A DNA stretch of 64,000 bases from an uncultured Bacteroidia bacterium (GCA_902776565.1 CACYQN010000010.1:83839-147838); one strand, 5' to 3'. Shown: positions 16,924 through 26,558, counted from the first letter of the stretch. Numbers and translations: made by a program. The notes: generated by a model not told the origin, from the sequence alone.

Positions 16924-17886
16924 TCATCTAACAACCCAAGTCGTACAATTTAGCAAACCGCCTTCCTTGGCAACATCGTTGTAGTCGATTGTCTCAATTA
17001 TCTTGTTCGGAAATGTCCTTTGTAAGATTTCAAGAACTTGTCTGTCTTCGTCCCGATTAAATATTGGCATCACAATCAAATCATTAACTTCCAAAAAGTT
17101 CACATATATTCCAATCGCACTGTCAGGATGTTTCGGGTCTTTGATGTCAGTTAAGAATGGCACATCAATGTAAGTAAGGTTGTATGTGTCAATGACTTTT
17201 TGCATTCCTTTCTGCCAATATTTGTATTCGTATGCCAATTTGTTTCCCAGAATAGTGTTTCTGTCCACAAACCTTACCATACCATCGGCGTGACCAGTAT
17301 AATCGCCTTTTTGCGCAGGTATGATAATAATCTCGCATTCAAGCAGTTTTGATAGTTCGTTTATCAGTGAATCCTTTTCGTAATCTGGATTTTCTGAAAA
17401 AATCCTGTCCGACAATATTGCCCGTCCATCACAGATAAGAACATTTCCACCGTCCAAGTTTATGTCCGAAAATGTTGCGTCAATATTATTCAACCGGCAA
17501 ACTTCCTTCACATCGGAACGCGAATCTTCCCATTCCTTTTTGCCTTTCAAATAGCTTGGCTCGTACCTGAACTGGATAAATTTTCCAGATTCGGTTTGTA
17601 CCGGCATATAGTCGCGGCACCAAATGTCCTTTGTCCCTTTAATGAACGAGTATTTCACATGGTGCTTTTCGAGAATGGCAATCAAATTCTTGCAAGTTTC
17701 TGGGTATTTGTCCATTAGCAGTTCCGACAAATAGACGGTTTGTTCGCTGTGCGGGTTGTTGTCTTTCATTTCAAACATAGGTTCATTTATTAAGTTGTTC
17801 TTTTTGTAAAATTCGTTACCAGTTGCCGCATCTGTGGATATGAAACAGACGATAATTCCAATTAGTAATCCGAATGTAATTCTCAT
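16924..17886 (-). CDS. secreted agmatine deiminase / peptidylarginine deiminase-like enzyme
   Basis: A 320-residue protein with a signal peptide (about 1-21). The guanidino-modifying pentein motifs are all present: DIWCRD (87-92), DGGN (145-148), GHADGMVRF (198-206) and the nucleophile Cys314 in GGLLNCTTW. Family members usually have His just before the catalytic Cys; here it is Asn313. Substrates would be agmatine or protein C-terminal arginine, releasing ammonia. The signal peptide favours the exported Porphyromonas-type role over polyamine synthesis. It overlaps the upstream unknown gene by 4 bp (ATGA), so the two are translationally coupled. Confidence 0.78.
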   Translation of the reverse strand: MRITFGLLIGIIVCFISTDAATGNEFYKKNNLINEPMFEMKDNNPHSEQTVYLSELLMDKYPETCKNLIAILEKHHVKYSFIKGTKDIWCRDYMPVQTESGKFIQFRYEPSYLKGKKEWEDSRSDVKEVCRLNNIDATFSDINLDGGNVLICDGRAILSDRIFSENPDYEKDSLINELSKLLECEIIIIPAQKGDYTGHADGMVRFVDRNTILGNKLAYEYKYWQKGMQKVIDTYNLTYIDVPFLTDIKDPKHPDSAIGIYVNFLEVNDLIVMPIFNRDEDRQVLEILQRTFPNKIIETIDYNDVAKEGGLLNCTTWVVR

Positions 17887-18557
17887 TTTATTGTTTTTAA
17901 TCCTACTAGTCTAAATTGCCACAATCTTTCTCCTTCTATATTTATTCGTTTTCCCTGCTCAATGTCGCCACCTTTATTATATTCTACCCATTTTATAGCA
18001 TTTGTACCCATGAACGATAGTAGGCCAGAATAATACAAATCATCATAAAGATGAGATGAGCAATAGTCGTACAATATAATATCTTTATTTGGGTCATCCT
18101 TCTTAAACATTCTATAAGAGCGAATAAGAAATGATGCTCTATACTTGTCGTTTTTGTTGTCATCATTTTCAAATGTTACATCTATACCTGATTGGTGAAG
18201 GTTGAAACTACCTCTTTTAAAATACGGATATCCGTCATTCTCTTTTAATTCTTTATAAAAAATAGGTAATTGTTCGATTGGATATTTTTTCAACCTTTCC
18301 TTAAAAACATTAGGCAACTTATCGTTGGTATGATACATCTTGGGGTCTTTTATGGAGCCATCCTCTTCATGATAATACAATTCTATAGACCCCAAATCAA
18401 TAATGTATTTACCATTGATAAGAAAATAACCATTACATAGAATTTCCCTAGCACAAGATTTAAAACATTCTGCTACAGCATCTTCATCCCATTTGCCATT
18501 TTTTAATTCTTTTCTTTTGTTGTCAAATTTTTCTAAAATTTTAATCAAAGCTTCCAT
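17883..18557 (-). CDS. unknown 224-residue protein
   Basis: I do not recognise this protein. It is soluble, charged and mixed alpha/beta, with no signal peptide or membrane segment. Notable segments are CAREILCNGYFLINGKYIIDLGSIELYYH (broken by charged loops) and YDYCSSHLYDDLYYSGLL. Its last codons overlap the deiminase-like gene by 4 bp, so the two proteins are made together. The gene is markedly A+T-richer than the genes around 13-14 kb and 19-24 kb, which may indicate transfer. Confidence 0.7.
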   Translation of the reverse strand: MEALIKILEKFDNKRKELKNGKWDEDAVAECFKSCAREILCNGYFLINGKYIIDLGSIELYYHEEDGSIKDPKMYHTNDKLPNVFKERLKKYPIEQLPIFYKELKENDGYPYFKRGSFNLHQSGIDVTFENDDNKNDKYRASFLIRSYRMFKKDDPNKDIILYDYCSSHLYDDLYYSGLLSFMGTNAIKWVEYNKGGDIEQGKRINIEGERLWQFRLVGLKTIK

Positions 18558-18932
18558 AGTTACAATTATTTATTTGTTTCACTCCGCAAAAGTCCCCCGA
18601 AAAATTCACACCGCCAAAAATTTTTTGTTAAAATTTGTTAAAGAATGGAGAAAAAGTTATTTATTATTTTGTTTAATATTTGAAAAATATAATTTAATAA
18701 AGTTTTTAAAATATAATAAAGTATTAGCCGTTATGCCATTCGATACTTCGACATAGCTCTGTAATCATAGGCTCGTGGGGCTAATATGCTCTTGTTGCAC
18801 ATCATCGTAAAATCACAGTCTTCTGGATAGCATCACCTTTCCTCCCTTTGTTGATAAAAACACAAAAAATCAATTCGTTCCGAAATGCTTTTTTTACTAA
18901 TTTTACAGCCATATTTTTAAATGTATAACACT
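18558..18932. other. A+T-rich intergenic region upstream of hutU
   Basis: About 375 bp without a supported gene. Poly-A/T runs dominate 18600-18720. A TAATTTTA sequence near 18897 resembles a weak -7 box for the urocanate hydratase gene. No clear terminator or riboswitch was seen. Confidence 0.5.
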
Positions 18933-20945
18933 ATGATTACAAAGGAAGAATTTCAGAAGTTAATTTTGCAGGGTATTCCTGATGAACTGCCGGAACCTGC
19001 TGTATATGAACCCGAAATAAATCATGCTCCTATAAGGAAGCAGATTCTTACAAACGACGAAAAGAAACTTGCAATAAGGAACGCTCTCCGCTATTTCCCG
19101 GCTAAATTCCACAAGACTCTCGCTCCCGAATTCAAGAACGAGTTGGAAACCTATGGCAGAATCTACATGTACCGCTTCCGCCCGAAATACAAGATGTTCG
19201 CACGCGACATAACCTGGTTCCCTCATAAGAGCACTCAGGCTGCTGCAATTATGCTTATGATTTCCAATAACTTGGATTACGCTGTTGCCCAGCATCCGCA
19301 CGAACTTATCACATACGGCGGCAATGGCGCTGTTTTCCAGAACTGGGCTCAGTACCTGCTCACAATGCAGTATCTTGCAAACATGACCGACGAGCAGACT
19401 TTGGTAATGTATTCGGGTCACCCGATGGGACTTTATCCGTCGCACAAGGATGCTCCGCGCGTGGTTGTAACAAACGGTATGGTAATTCCAAACTACTCGA
19501 AGCCAGACCACTGGGAGAAATTCAACGCAATGGGCGTTTCGCAGTACGGACAGATGACTGCAGGTTCGTATATGTATATAGGTCCGCAGGGTATCGTTCA
19601 CGGAACAACCATCACGGTGCTCAACGCTTGCCGTAAGATTGCAAAACATGGCGAAGGTCCCGAAGGCCGTCTGTTTGTGACTGCTGGCTTGGGTGGTATG
19701 AGCGGTGCTCAGCCGAAGGCAGCAAACATTGCAGGCGTTGTAAGCATTTGTGCCGAAATCAACCCCAAGGCTGCCAACAAGCGCTTCGAGCAGGGCTGGG
19801 TTGACGAAATCATCGACGATGTTGACAAGGCTATCGATGCTGCTCTCGAATGGCAGAAGAAGAAACAGGCTCACTCGATTGCATATCTTGGCAATGTCGT
19901 TGACTTGTGGGAACGCCTTGCCGCACGCGGCATAAAAGTTGACCTCGGCAGCGACCAGACTTCGCTTCACAATCCGTGGGCTGGCGGCTACTATCCAGTA
20001 GGACTTTCGTACGAGCAATCAATTGAAATGATGGCTCACAGTCCCGAAAAGTTCAAGGAAGCAGTTCAGGCTTCGTTGAGAAGACAGGTTGCAGCAATCA
20101 ACAAGCTTACCGCCAAGGGAATGTACTTCTTCGACTACGGAAACGCCTTCCTGCTCGAAAGTTCGCGCGCTGGTGCCGACATTATGGCTCCCAATGGCAT
20201 CGACTTCCGCTATCCATCTTATGTTCAGGATATTATGGGACCAATGTGCTTCGACTATGGTTTCGGACCTTTCCGCTGGGTTTGCACATCGAGCCTTCCC
20301 GAAGATTTGGAAGTCACCGACAACCTTGCAATGCAGGTTTTGGAAGACATCGCAAAGGACGCTCCTGCAGAAATTTCGCAGCAGATGCGCGACAATATCC
20401 GCTGGATTAGCGAAGCTAAGAAGAATAAACTAGTTGTCGGTTCGCAGGCTCGTATCCTTTACGCCGATGCCGAAGGTCGTATCAAGATTGCAAAGGCATT
20501 CAACGATGCTATCCGCGACGGTCGCCTGAAACAGCCCGTTGTGCTTGGTCGCGACCACCACGATGTTTCGGGTACCGACTCGCCATTCCGTGAGACTTCA
20601 AACATCTACGACGGCAGTAAGTTCACAGCCGACATGGCAATCCAGAATGTAATTGGTGACTCGTTCCGCGGTGCAACTTGGGTTTCAATCCACAACGGCG
20701 GTGGTGTTGGTTGGGGCGAAGTTATCAATGGTGGCTTCGGTATGGTTCTCGACGGCAGCCCAGAGGCAGAGCGCAGGTTGAAACTTATGCTTCTGTGGGA
20801 TGTCAACAATGGAATCAGCCGCCGCAGCTGGGCTCGCAACGAGGGCGCAATGTTTGCCATCAAGCGTGCTATGGAGGAATATCCCGAAATGAAGGTTACA
20901 GTTCCGAATCTGGCGGACGATGATTTGATAAATTCGTTGTATTAA
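18933..20945 (+). CDS. hutU: urocanate hydratase
   Basis: About 670 residues. It converts urocanate to 4-imidazolone-5-propionate in histidine breakdown, using tightly bound NAD+. Urocanase hallmarks include TYGGNGAVFQNW, YSGHPMGLYPSH, GLGGMSGAQPKAA (nucleotide-binding Gly loop near residue 253), GSDQTSLHNP and MGPMCFDYGFGPFRWV, which holds the conserved active-site-region Cys. The length is that of the longer Bacteroidota form. ATG 18933 is preferred over 18921 because MITKEEF matches the usual family start. No other hut gene (hutH, hutI, ftcD) is in this window, so the pathway is split across the chromosome. Confidence 0.92.
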   Translation: MITKEEFQKLILQGIPDELPEPAVYEPEINHAPIRKQILTNDEKKLAIRNALRYFPAKFHKTLAPEFKNELETYGRIYMYRFRPKYKMFARDITWFPHKSTQAAAIMLMISNNLDYAVAQHPHELITYGGNGAVFQNWAQYLLTMQYLANMTDEQTLVMYSGHPMGLYPSHKDAPRVVVTNGMVIPNYSKPDHWEKFNAMGVSQYGQMTAGSYMYIGPQGIVHGTTITVLNACRKIAKHGEGPEGRLFVTAGLGGMSGAQPKAANIAGVVSICAEINPKAANKRFEQGWVDEIIDDVDKAIDAALEWQKKKQAHSIAYLGNVVDLWERLAARGIKVDLGSDQTSLHNPWAGGYYPVGLSYEQSIEMMAHSPEKFKEAVQASLRRQVAAINKLTAKGMYFFDYGNAFLLESSRAGADIMAPNGIDFRYPSYVQDIMGPMCFDYGFGPFRWVCTSSLPEDLEVTDNLAMQVLEDIAKDAPAEISQQMRDNIRWISEAKKNKLVVGSQARILYADAEGRIKIAKAFNDAIRDGRLKQPVVLGRDHHDVSGTDSPFRETSNIYDGSKFTADMAIQNVIGDSFRGATWVSIHNGGGVGWGEVINGGFGMVLDGSPEAERRLKLMLLWDVNNGISRRSWARNEGAMFAIKRAMEEYPEMKVTVPNLADDDLINSLY

Positions 20946-20953
20946 CAATATTG

Positions 20954-20993
20954 GTTTTCGGCTGTGCTTAGAAGTGCAACCGAAAACTTTTTA
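20954..20993 (+). terminator. intrinsic terminator after hutU
   Basis: GTTTTCGG (20954-20961) pairs with CCGAAAAC (20980-20987), followed by TTTTTA, 9 bp after the stop. Confidence 0.85.
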
Positions 20994-21028
20994 TAGAACG
21001 ATAGGATTCTCTAATCAAAACATATATT

Positions 21029-22351
21029 ATGAAACAATATACCCGTATATTAATAGCGTTTACACTTCTAATATTAAGTGGTGGCGTATTTGCACAAAAT
21101 CTTTTCGACAGGGCAAAGTTGGACAATTACTTCGATAAACTTGAAGAAAACAACAAGTTTATGGGAAGTGTTGCCGTTGCGAAGAACGGTGAGATTATCT
21201 ACACAAAAGCAATCGGCTATGCTGATGTCGAAAACAAGGTTAAAGCAACCGAAAAATCCAAATATAGAATCGGTTCTACCTCGAAATCGTTTACGGCGGT
21301 TCTGGTTTTGAAGGCTGTTGAAGAAAAGAAAATAGACCTTGACCAAACTATTGACAAATGGTTTCCTACAATAGCAAATTCACAGAAAATAACTGTAAGG
21401 CATTTGCTAAGTCATAGGAGCGGAATACACGATTTTACACACGACGATGACTATCTGGATTGGTGTACACAGCCAAAGACGGAAAACGAAATGCTGGCGA
21501 TTATCGAAAAAGGCGGCAGCGATTTTGAGCCTGACAGCAAGTCCGACTACAGCAATTCGAACTATGTGTTATTGACCTACATGCTTGAAAAGACTTTCTC
21601 GAAACCATATTCCGACTTGTTGCAGGAATACATTGTCAAGCCAATTGGTCTGACCGACACATATATTTTTGGAAAAACCAACCCGAACAACAACGAATGC
21701 AGGTCATACCGCTTCTTGGGTTCTTGGAAGGTAGAAAACGAAACAGACTGGACTGTTCCGATGGGTGCGGGTGCAATAGTGTCAACACCTACCGACTTGA
21801 CAAAATTCGCTGACGCTTTGTTTGGTGGAAGGCTTCTGACTGATGAAAGTCTCAAAATAATGAAAACCATTAAGGACGACTATGGTCTCGGGCTGTTCGA
21901 GATTCCTTTTGGCGAAAACATTGGTTTGGGACACACGGGGGCAATAGATGGTTTTGTTTCTGTTTATTCGCATTTTGACGACGGAAATATTTCGTATGCC
22001 ATGACTTCTAACGGGCGTAATTTTAAAATCGGAGATATTAAAAAGGCGGTTTTAAGCGCAGTTTACGGCAAACCTTACGAATTACCAGAATTCTATAATG
22101 TGGCTTCGGAGGATTTGGACATTTATTTGGGCGTGTATGTTTCCAAGAAAATTGGTTTGGATTTTATTGTCACAAAAGAAGGAAACACATTGATTGGGCA
22201 GATTGGAGATGATGCTTTTTCGTTTGAGGCAGTTGACAAGGACAAATTTAAGTGCGACCAGTTAGGTGCAAAATTTGAATTTAATCCGAAAAAGAATGCA
22301 ATGACTTTATTCCAGAATGGAGCGAAATTAGTTTTACGAAAGAAAAAGTAA
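21029..22351 (+). CDS. serine hydrolase (class C beta-lactamase / penicillin-binding fold)
   Basis: A 440-residue exported enzyme with a signal peptide (about 1-22, ending VFAQ). The three motifs of the family are present: STSK (Ser83 nucleophile, Lys86), YSN (174-176) and HTG in GLGHTGAIDGF, the position of KTG/HTG. After about residue 350 there is a separate beta-rich C-terminal domain. It probably acts on D-amino-acid peptides or esters in the periplasm. There is nothing to suggest clinical beta-lactam resistance. It is followed 29 bp later by the metallopeptidase-like gene, so the two may be co-transcribed. Confidence 0.85.
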   Translation: MKQYTRILIAFTLLILSGGVFAQNLFDRAKLDNYFDKLEENNKFMGSVAVAKNGEIIYTKAIGYADVENKVKATEKSKYRIGSTSKSFTAVLVLKAVEEKKIDLDQTIDKWFPTIANSQKITVRHLLSHRSGIHDFTHDDDYLDWCTQPKTENEMLAIIEKGGSDFEPDSKSDYSNSNYVLLTYMLEKTFSKPYSDLLQEYIVKPIGLTDTYIFGKTNPNNNECRSYRFLGSWKVENETDWTVPMGAGAIVSTPTDLTKFADALFGGRLLTDESLKIMKTIKDDYGLGLFEIPFGENIGLGHTGAIDGFVSVYSHFDDGNISYAMTSNGRNFKIGDIKKAVLSAVYGKPYELPEFYNVASEDLDIYLGVYVSKKIGLDFIVTKEGNTLIGQIGDDAFSFEAVDKDKFKCDQLGAKFEFNPKKNAMTLFQNGAKLVLRKKK

Positions 22352-22380
22352 ATAATATAGCAAAATAAAAAGTATCGATT

Positions 22381-24444
22381 ATGAAAAGAATAGTTTTCCC
22401 ATTAATTGTTTTGGCAATGGTAGCGTTTGTTTCGTGCAAGGATTCAAGCAAGGAGAATGGCGCAGTGGTCGCCGAATTTAGGATTCCGCAGAACGACATC
22501 GAAAGGACTGTGCGCAGCTTGAAGGAATTCTGCAACGGACAGGAGTCTGACCGCATCGAAAAGGGCGTAACACAGGTGGCGGCCTTGTGGCAGGAACAGG
22601 ATGGTTCGCTCGACGACTTCTACGATTTCTGTATGACAAACTTTGTGCTTGACTCGGCAAAGCGCTTCGAGACCTACAAGAAAATCGAGCGTGACCTTGA
22701 AATCCTTTACGGCTATGGCAACACAATGACCATCAAGTTGATGGAGCCTCTGCACCTTGATATGGGCGAAGTCGATTTTGTCGATGAGGCTATGGGCGCA
22801 TATTCAACTACGGCGCATATTGCCGACGATTTGTTCGCCAACAAGATGGCGTTCTACATCGTGCTTAACTTCCCGTCGTACTCGCTTGCCGAGAAGAATG
22901 CCCTCTGCGACAAGTGGACGCGTCAAGACTGGGCGTATGCTCGTCTGGGTGACAAGTTTACATCGCGCATCCCGGCCGAATACGAGCAGGCTGCCAATGT
23001 CGCAATGACTAACGCCGACAATTATATTTCGAGCTACAACATTTATATGGGAAATCTCGTGGATAACAATGGACAGACATTGTTCCCAAAGGACATGAAA
23101 CTCATCAGCCACTGGAATCTGCGCGACGAACTGAAGTCTGACTATTCAGATTCGGAGCACGGACTCGAGAAGCAGCAGATGATTTATGATGTGATGCTGC
23201 ATATTGTTAATCAGGACATTCCGCAGGATGTAATCAACTCCGACAAGTACCAGTGGAATCCGCGCACAAACAAGCTTTACAAGGATGGGGCAGAGGTTTC
23301 AAGTCCTGCCGAACCATATACCCGCTACGAACATATATTGTACAATTTCAAGGCTTTATCGGCAATGGACAAGTTCAATTCGGTTTATCCAACCTATATC
23401 GAAAGGGCTTTCGATGAGACAATGGAACTTACGCAGGATGAGGTGGAAAAGTTGTTCATCGACTTTATTTCCGCACCCGAAATTGCACAGGTCGGTCAGT
23501 TGGTTTCAAGTCGTCTTGGTCGTCCGTTGCAGCCATACGACATCTGGTACAATGGGTTTACCGCCCGCAACGACATGAACGAGGCTGAACTTGACCGCAT
23601 AACCCGTCAGCGTTATCCGAATCCGTCGGCATTTGGCCGTGATATTCCGCGAATCCTTACCGATTTGGGCTGGTCGCGCGAAAAGGCAAACTCTATCGCA
23701 GCAAAAATCAGTGTTGACCCTGCCCGTGGTGCTGGTCACGCTTGGGGAAGCGAAATGAAGGGCGATGTGGCTCACCTGCGTACAAGGATTGCAAAAAGCG
23801 GTATGGACTACAAGGGCTACAATATTGCTGTTCACGAGCTTGGACATTGCGTAGAGCAGACAATAACTCTTTACGACATTGACTACTATATGCTGAAAGG
23901 CATTCCTAACACCGCATTTACCGAGGCAGTTGCATTTATGTTCCAAGGTCGCGACCTGAAGTTGCTCGGACAGGCAAAGGGCGACGCTTCGGAGGAGAAG
24001 GAAGCAATGGCGGCATTGGAAAACTGCTGGTCGGCATACGAGATTATGGGTGTTTCGCTTGTTGATTTATATACTTGGCGCTGGATGTACGAAAATCAGG
24101 ATGCCAATGCTCAGGAACTCCGCGATGCAGTGGTTTCAATCGCCAAGGATGTGTGGAACAAGTATTATGCACCAGTTTTCGGTGTGAAGGATTCTCCGAT
24201 ACTCGCAATCTACTCGCACATGATTGATTCTCCGCTTTATTTGGCGAATTATCCTGTAGGACATCTTATTGACTATCAGATAGAAACCTATATGGCCGAC
24301 AAGCCGTTCTCGGAGGAACTTACAAGAATGCTTCTGCAAGGTTCCATCACTCCGCAGGCTTGGATGAAGGGCGCTGTAGGAAGCGAAATCTCCGGCGAAC
24401 CGACTTTGGCAGGAGTAAGAAAGGCATTGACTATAGTAAAGTAA
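22381..24444 (+). CDS. zinc metallopeptidase-like lipoprotein
   Basis: A 687-residue lipoprotein (lipobox FVSC, Cys19). A gluzincin-type motif HELGH lies at residues 485-489, with a downstream Glu (FTEAVAF, Glu515) placed to be the third zinc ligand. The rest is mainly helical with many aromatic residues. I do not recognise a named peptidase family; the arrangement resembles M3/MA-clan enzymes. It would act at the periplasmic or outer surface. It may be transcribed with the serine hydrolase upstream. An intrinsic terminator follows 24 bp after the stop. Confidence 0.72.
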   Translation: MKRIVFPLIVLAMVAFVSCKDSSKENGAVVAEFRIPQNDIERTVRSLKEFCNGQESDRIEKGVTQVAALWQEQDGSLDDFYDFCMTNFVLDSAKRFETYKKIERDLEILYGYGNTMTIKLMEPLHLDMGEVDFVDEAMGAYSTTAHIADDLFANKMAFYIVLNFPSYSLAEKNALCDKWTRQDWAYARLGDKFTSRIPAEYEQAANVAMTNADNYISSYNIYMGNLVDNNGQTLFPKDMKLISHWNLRDELKSDYSDSEHGLEKQQMIYDVMLHIVNQDIPQDVINSDKYQWNPRTNKLYKDGAEVSSPAEPYTRYEHILYNFKALSAMDKFNSVYPTYIERAFDETMELTQDEVEKLFIDFISAPEIAQVGQLVSSRLGRPLQPYDIWYNGFTARNDMNEAELDRITRQRYPNPSAFGRDIPRILTDLGWSREKANSIAAKISVDPARGAGHAWGSEMKGDVAHLRTRIAKSGMDYKGYNIAVHELGHCVEQTITLYDIDYYMLKGIPNTAFTEAVAFMFQGRDLKLLGQAKGDASEEKEAMAALENCWSAYEIMGVSLVDLYTWRWMYENQDANAQELRDAVVSIAKDVWNKYYAPVFGVKDSPILAIYSHMIDSPLYLANYPVGHLIDYQIETYMADKPFSEELTRMLLQGSITPQAWMKGAVGSEISGEPTLAGVRKALTIVK

Positions 24445-24467
24445 GAAGTGAAATATTTCGATTTGCA

Positions 24468-24493
24468 AAAGGGTGGCATTTGTGTCACCCTTT
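24468..24493 (+). terminator. intrinsic terminator
   Basis: AAAGGGTG / CACCCTTT with a 10-nt loop, then GTTGTTAAATTTT. It ends the metallopeptidase-like gene. Confidence 0.75.
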
Positions 24494-24536
24494 GTTGTTA
24501 AATTTTCGTATTTTTGCCTCAGAAAAAATAAGCGAG

Positions 24537-24692
24537 ATGGACAACAGGAACACAAAGAACTCAAAATATAAGTTCGACTACGACGAAGTAGCCGGCATAA
24601 TCCACGTCACAAACCTTGAAACAGGAGAGGAATACGACCTTCTGAAAGAAGACACTGGCTGGTACGACCCCGACTACGAATTCAGCGTATAA
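24537..24692 (+). CDS. small acidic protein, 51 residues
   Basis: A 51-residue acidic protein (MDNRNTKNSKYKFDYDEVAG...). A TATTTTTG -7-like box lies about 21 bp before the ATG, and a terminator follows directly, so it looks like a free-standing expressed unit. The segment GIIHVTNLETGEEYDLLKED suggests a short beta-hairpin. No family is recognised. The longer frame extending upstream to 24360 overlaps the preceding gene and is not supported. Confidence 0.6.
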   Translation: MDNRNTKNSKYKFDYDEVAGIIHVTNLETGEEYDLLKEDTGWYDPDYEFSV

Positions 24693-24698
24693 ATACAA

Positions 24699-24726
24699 AA
24701 AACTCACCGAAAATTCGATGAGTTTT
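24699..24726 (-). terminator. terminator of tRNA-Arg, shared with the small gene
   Basis: AAAACTCA (24699-24706) pairs with TGAGTTTT (24719-24726). On the minus strand it is followed by a T-run 3 bp past the tRNA end. It can also serve the plus-strand small gene. Confidence 0.8.
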
Positions 24727-24728
24727 CG

Positions 24729-24800
24729 TAGCCCGACCGGGAATCGAACCCGAATCTACGGTTTAGGAAACCGCCATTCTATCCATTGAACTATCAGGCC
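24729..24800 (-). tRNA. tRNA-Arg (anticodon CCT)
   Basis: The cloverleaf can be folded from the sequence. The acceptor GGCCTGA pairs with TCGGGCT (G1 pairs with T72 as a wobble). The anticodon stem is GCGGT/ACCGT with loop TTCCTAA, giving anticodon CCT. The T arm is CGGGTTCGATTCCCG. CCA is not encoded. It reads AGG codons. It has its own promoter just upstream and a terminator just downstream. Confidence 0.93.
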
Positions 24801-24817
24801 ATCCAATTTTGCGGTTG

Positions 24818-24848
24818 CAAAGATAATACTTTTTCCTGTATGGCGCAA
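24818..24848 (-). promoter_or_regulatory. promoter of tRNA-Arg
   Basis: Minus-strand TATCTTTG (24818-24825) with -33 TTG (24846-24848) at 20-bp spacing. Confidence 0.75.
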
Positions 24849-24886
24849 ATGTCTGCAATTTTTATCAAAATGAAATTATTGGGTTT

Positions 24887-25600
24887 TTAGCGATTCGTCA
24901 GATACTCAACGCACGCATACGCACACATACAGCCGAAAACCACTGGAATATAGCTGATTGTACCCACATTCGACTTCTTGTTGACACTTTCTTCCTCCAC
25001 AATCGCACTTTTATCGACCAGTTCGGGCGAAAATACAACGGTTATACCTTTATATATACCTAATCGGTGTAGTCGCTTGCGGAGCATCAGTGCAAGACGG
25101 CAGTTGTAAGTCTTTGATATGTCGGTAATCTGGATTAACTGCGGATTGCGTTTTCCGCCCGAACCCATACAACTTACCGAAGGTATGCCGTTCTGGTGGC
25201 AGATTCGCATCAGGTGCATCTTGGGTGAAAGCGTGTCGATGGCATCAACCACGAAGTCCCAGTTGCCGTCTTTTAAGGTAGATTCCAGAAACTCATCACG
25301 GAGATATTCGCCTATCACTGTTAAGTTTATATCGGGATTGATGGCGCGGAAACGCTTGGCGAATTCTTCTGCCTTTGGTTTACCGATATTTTCGTGAGTG
25401 GCAATGAGTTGCCTGTTGATGTTGGTTTCGGAAACGCAGTCGGCATCGACTATTGTAAGGTTCTGTATGCCAGCGCGGACAAGTTGTTCGGCAGCAGCAC
25501 CGCCCACACCGCCAAGTCCGCAGACAAGCACCTTTGCCGAGCGCAGTTTTTTCATTTTTTCGTCGCCGAGAAGCAGTTCGGTGCGTTCTTGCCAACTCAT
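24887..25600 (-). CDS. tcdA: tRNA threonylcarbamoyladenosine dehydratase (ThiF/E1-like)
   Basis: A 237-residue cytoplasmic enzyme that cyclises t6A37 in tRNA, ATP-dependently, to ct6A. It opens SWQERTELLLGDEKMKKLRSAKVLV, has the nucleotide-binding GLGGVGG (about residues 28-34), the ThiF/E1 sequence DADCVSETNINRQ (about 52-64) and DAIDTLSPK. The C-terminus has a short hydrophobic segment (FGCMCAYACV) as in other members of this family. It overlaps the upstream TatD-like gene by 4 bp (ATGA), an arrangement common in Bacteroidales. Confidence 0.88.
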   Translation of the reverse strand: MSWQERTELLLGDEKMKKLRSAKVLVCGLGGVGGAAAEQLVRAGIQNLTIVDADCVSETNINRQLIATHENIGKPKAEEFAKRFRAINPDINLTVIGEYLRDEFLESTLKDGNWDFVVDAIDTLSPKMHLMRICHQNGIPSVSCMGSGGKRNPQLIQITDISKTYNCRLALMLRKRLHRLGIYKGITVVFSPELVDKSAIVEEESVNKKSNVGTISYIPVVFGCMCAYACVEYLTNR

Positions 25601-26232
25601 AAGTTTATGGATTTCAAGTTTTTGTCAATTATTTCGCAGAGTTCTTCGAGCGAAATGTTCATCCAGCGTGTTGCCGACTTATAGACATTTTCCACTGGGA
25701 AATTGCCGTCGTCGGTTTCGAAGAACAGTCTTTCGCTTGGCACAAACGAGAAGAATTTTGATGACTTCTTGTCCTTCGACAGCAGCGAGTGCGATATTGA
25801 AAAGTAGATTCCGCTGTCGATTAGGGGGCTTACCTGCGATAGTTTTCCGCAGAATCCGTGCAAAATCCACGGCATAGTGGGCTGCAATTTCTTCTTTTCG
25901 GCAATCAGGTGCTGGAACTGCTTTACGCAATGTATAATCAGCGGTTTCTGCAGTTTTTCCGACAATGCCACATGGGCTTCAAAAATTTCTGTCTGTCCTG
26001 CAAGGTCAAGTCCCGACTTCTTGTCGAAGCCTGTTTCGCCGATGGCTACCACCTGCGGATTTTCGGCTGCCTTTGCGATTTCAGCCATCTTGTGGATGGA
26101 GTTCTTGTCGCAGTACCACGGGTGAAGCCCTATCGAATACTTTTTGCCTTCGGTAAAGTTGGCGTATTCGCTTATGCTTATTATGCCCGATGTCTCCGAT
26201 GGATTGTGTGTATGGAAATTGAAAAAGTTCAT
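25597..26232 (-). CDS. TatD family hydrolase
   Basis: About 211 residues from the start chosen here (MNFFNFHTHNPSE). The longer frame to 26286 adds a tail without family character. Metal-binding motifs are FHTHN near the N-terminus, GLHPWYCD, GETGFDK, and later HCVKQF, LHGFCG and ETDDGNFP, as in TatD-type metal-dependent nucleases/deoxyribonucleases. It is shorter than typical TatD (about 260) and lacks part of the standard loops. It is translated just ahead of TcdA with a 4-bp overlap. TATATTTG at 26387-26394 on the minus strand may be its -7 box. Confidence 0.82.
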   Translation of the reverse strand: MNFFNFHTHNPSETSGIISISEYANFTEGKKYSIGLHPWYCDKNSIHKMAEIAKAAENPQVVAIGETGFDKKSGLDLAGQTEIFEAHVALSEKLQKPLIIHCVKQFQHLIAEKKKLQPTMPWILHGFCGKLSQVSPLIDSGIYFSISHSLLSKDKKSSKFFSFVPSERLFFETDDGNFPVENVYKSATRWMNISLEELCEIIDKNLKSINL

Positions 26233-26497
26233 AATGTTGTTTTGGTATAACATCAAAAATTTTGAACCAGAGAAGAAAGCATACATTTGCCAATAGTCTG
26301 GTATTCAATGGCGTTTCTTCTGTCATTTCTGCTGGCATAAAAAATACCAGTAATATTATGGTCAAACACTGTTTCCATATCGCTTGCAAATATACGAATA
26401 ATTTTCTACCAGAATCGTTTCGTGGGAAAAAATGATTTTTGCGATGCTCTTAAACTCATAATCTAAATCATTGTTCAAAAATATTTCATTTTGTGCA

Positions 26498-26526
26498 TTG
26501 ACTAATTGATTTGTTTTATATTTTTG
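26498..26526 (+). promoter_or_regulatory. promoter of the DUF4143 ATPase gene
   Basis: TTG (26498-26500) and TATTTTTG (26519-26526) at 18-bp spacing, with transcription expected near 26533. Confidence 0.65.
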
Positions 26527-26558
26527 CGAAGTAAAAAAAGTGCAAAAATCGGAACCGT

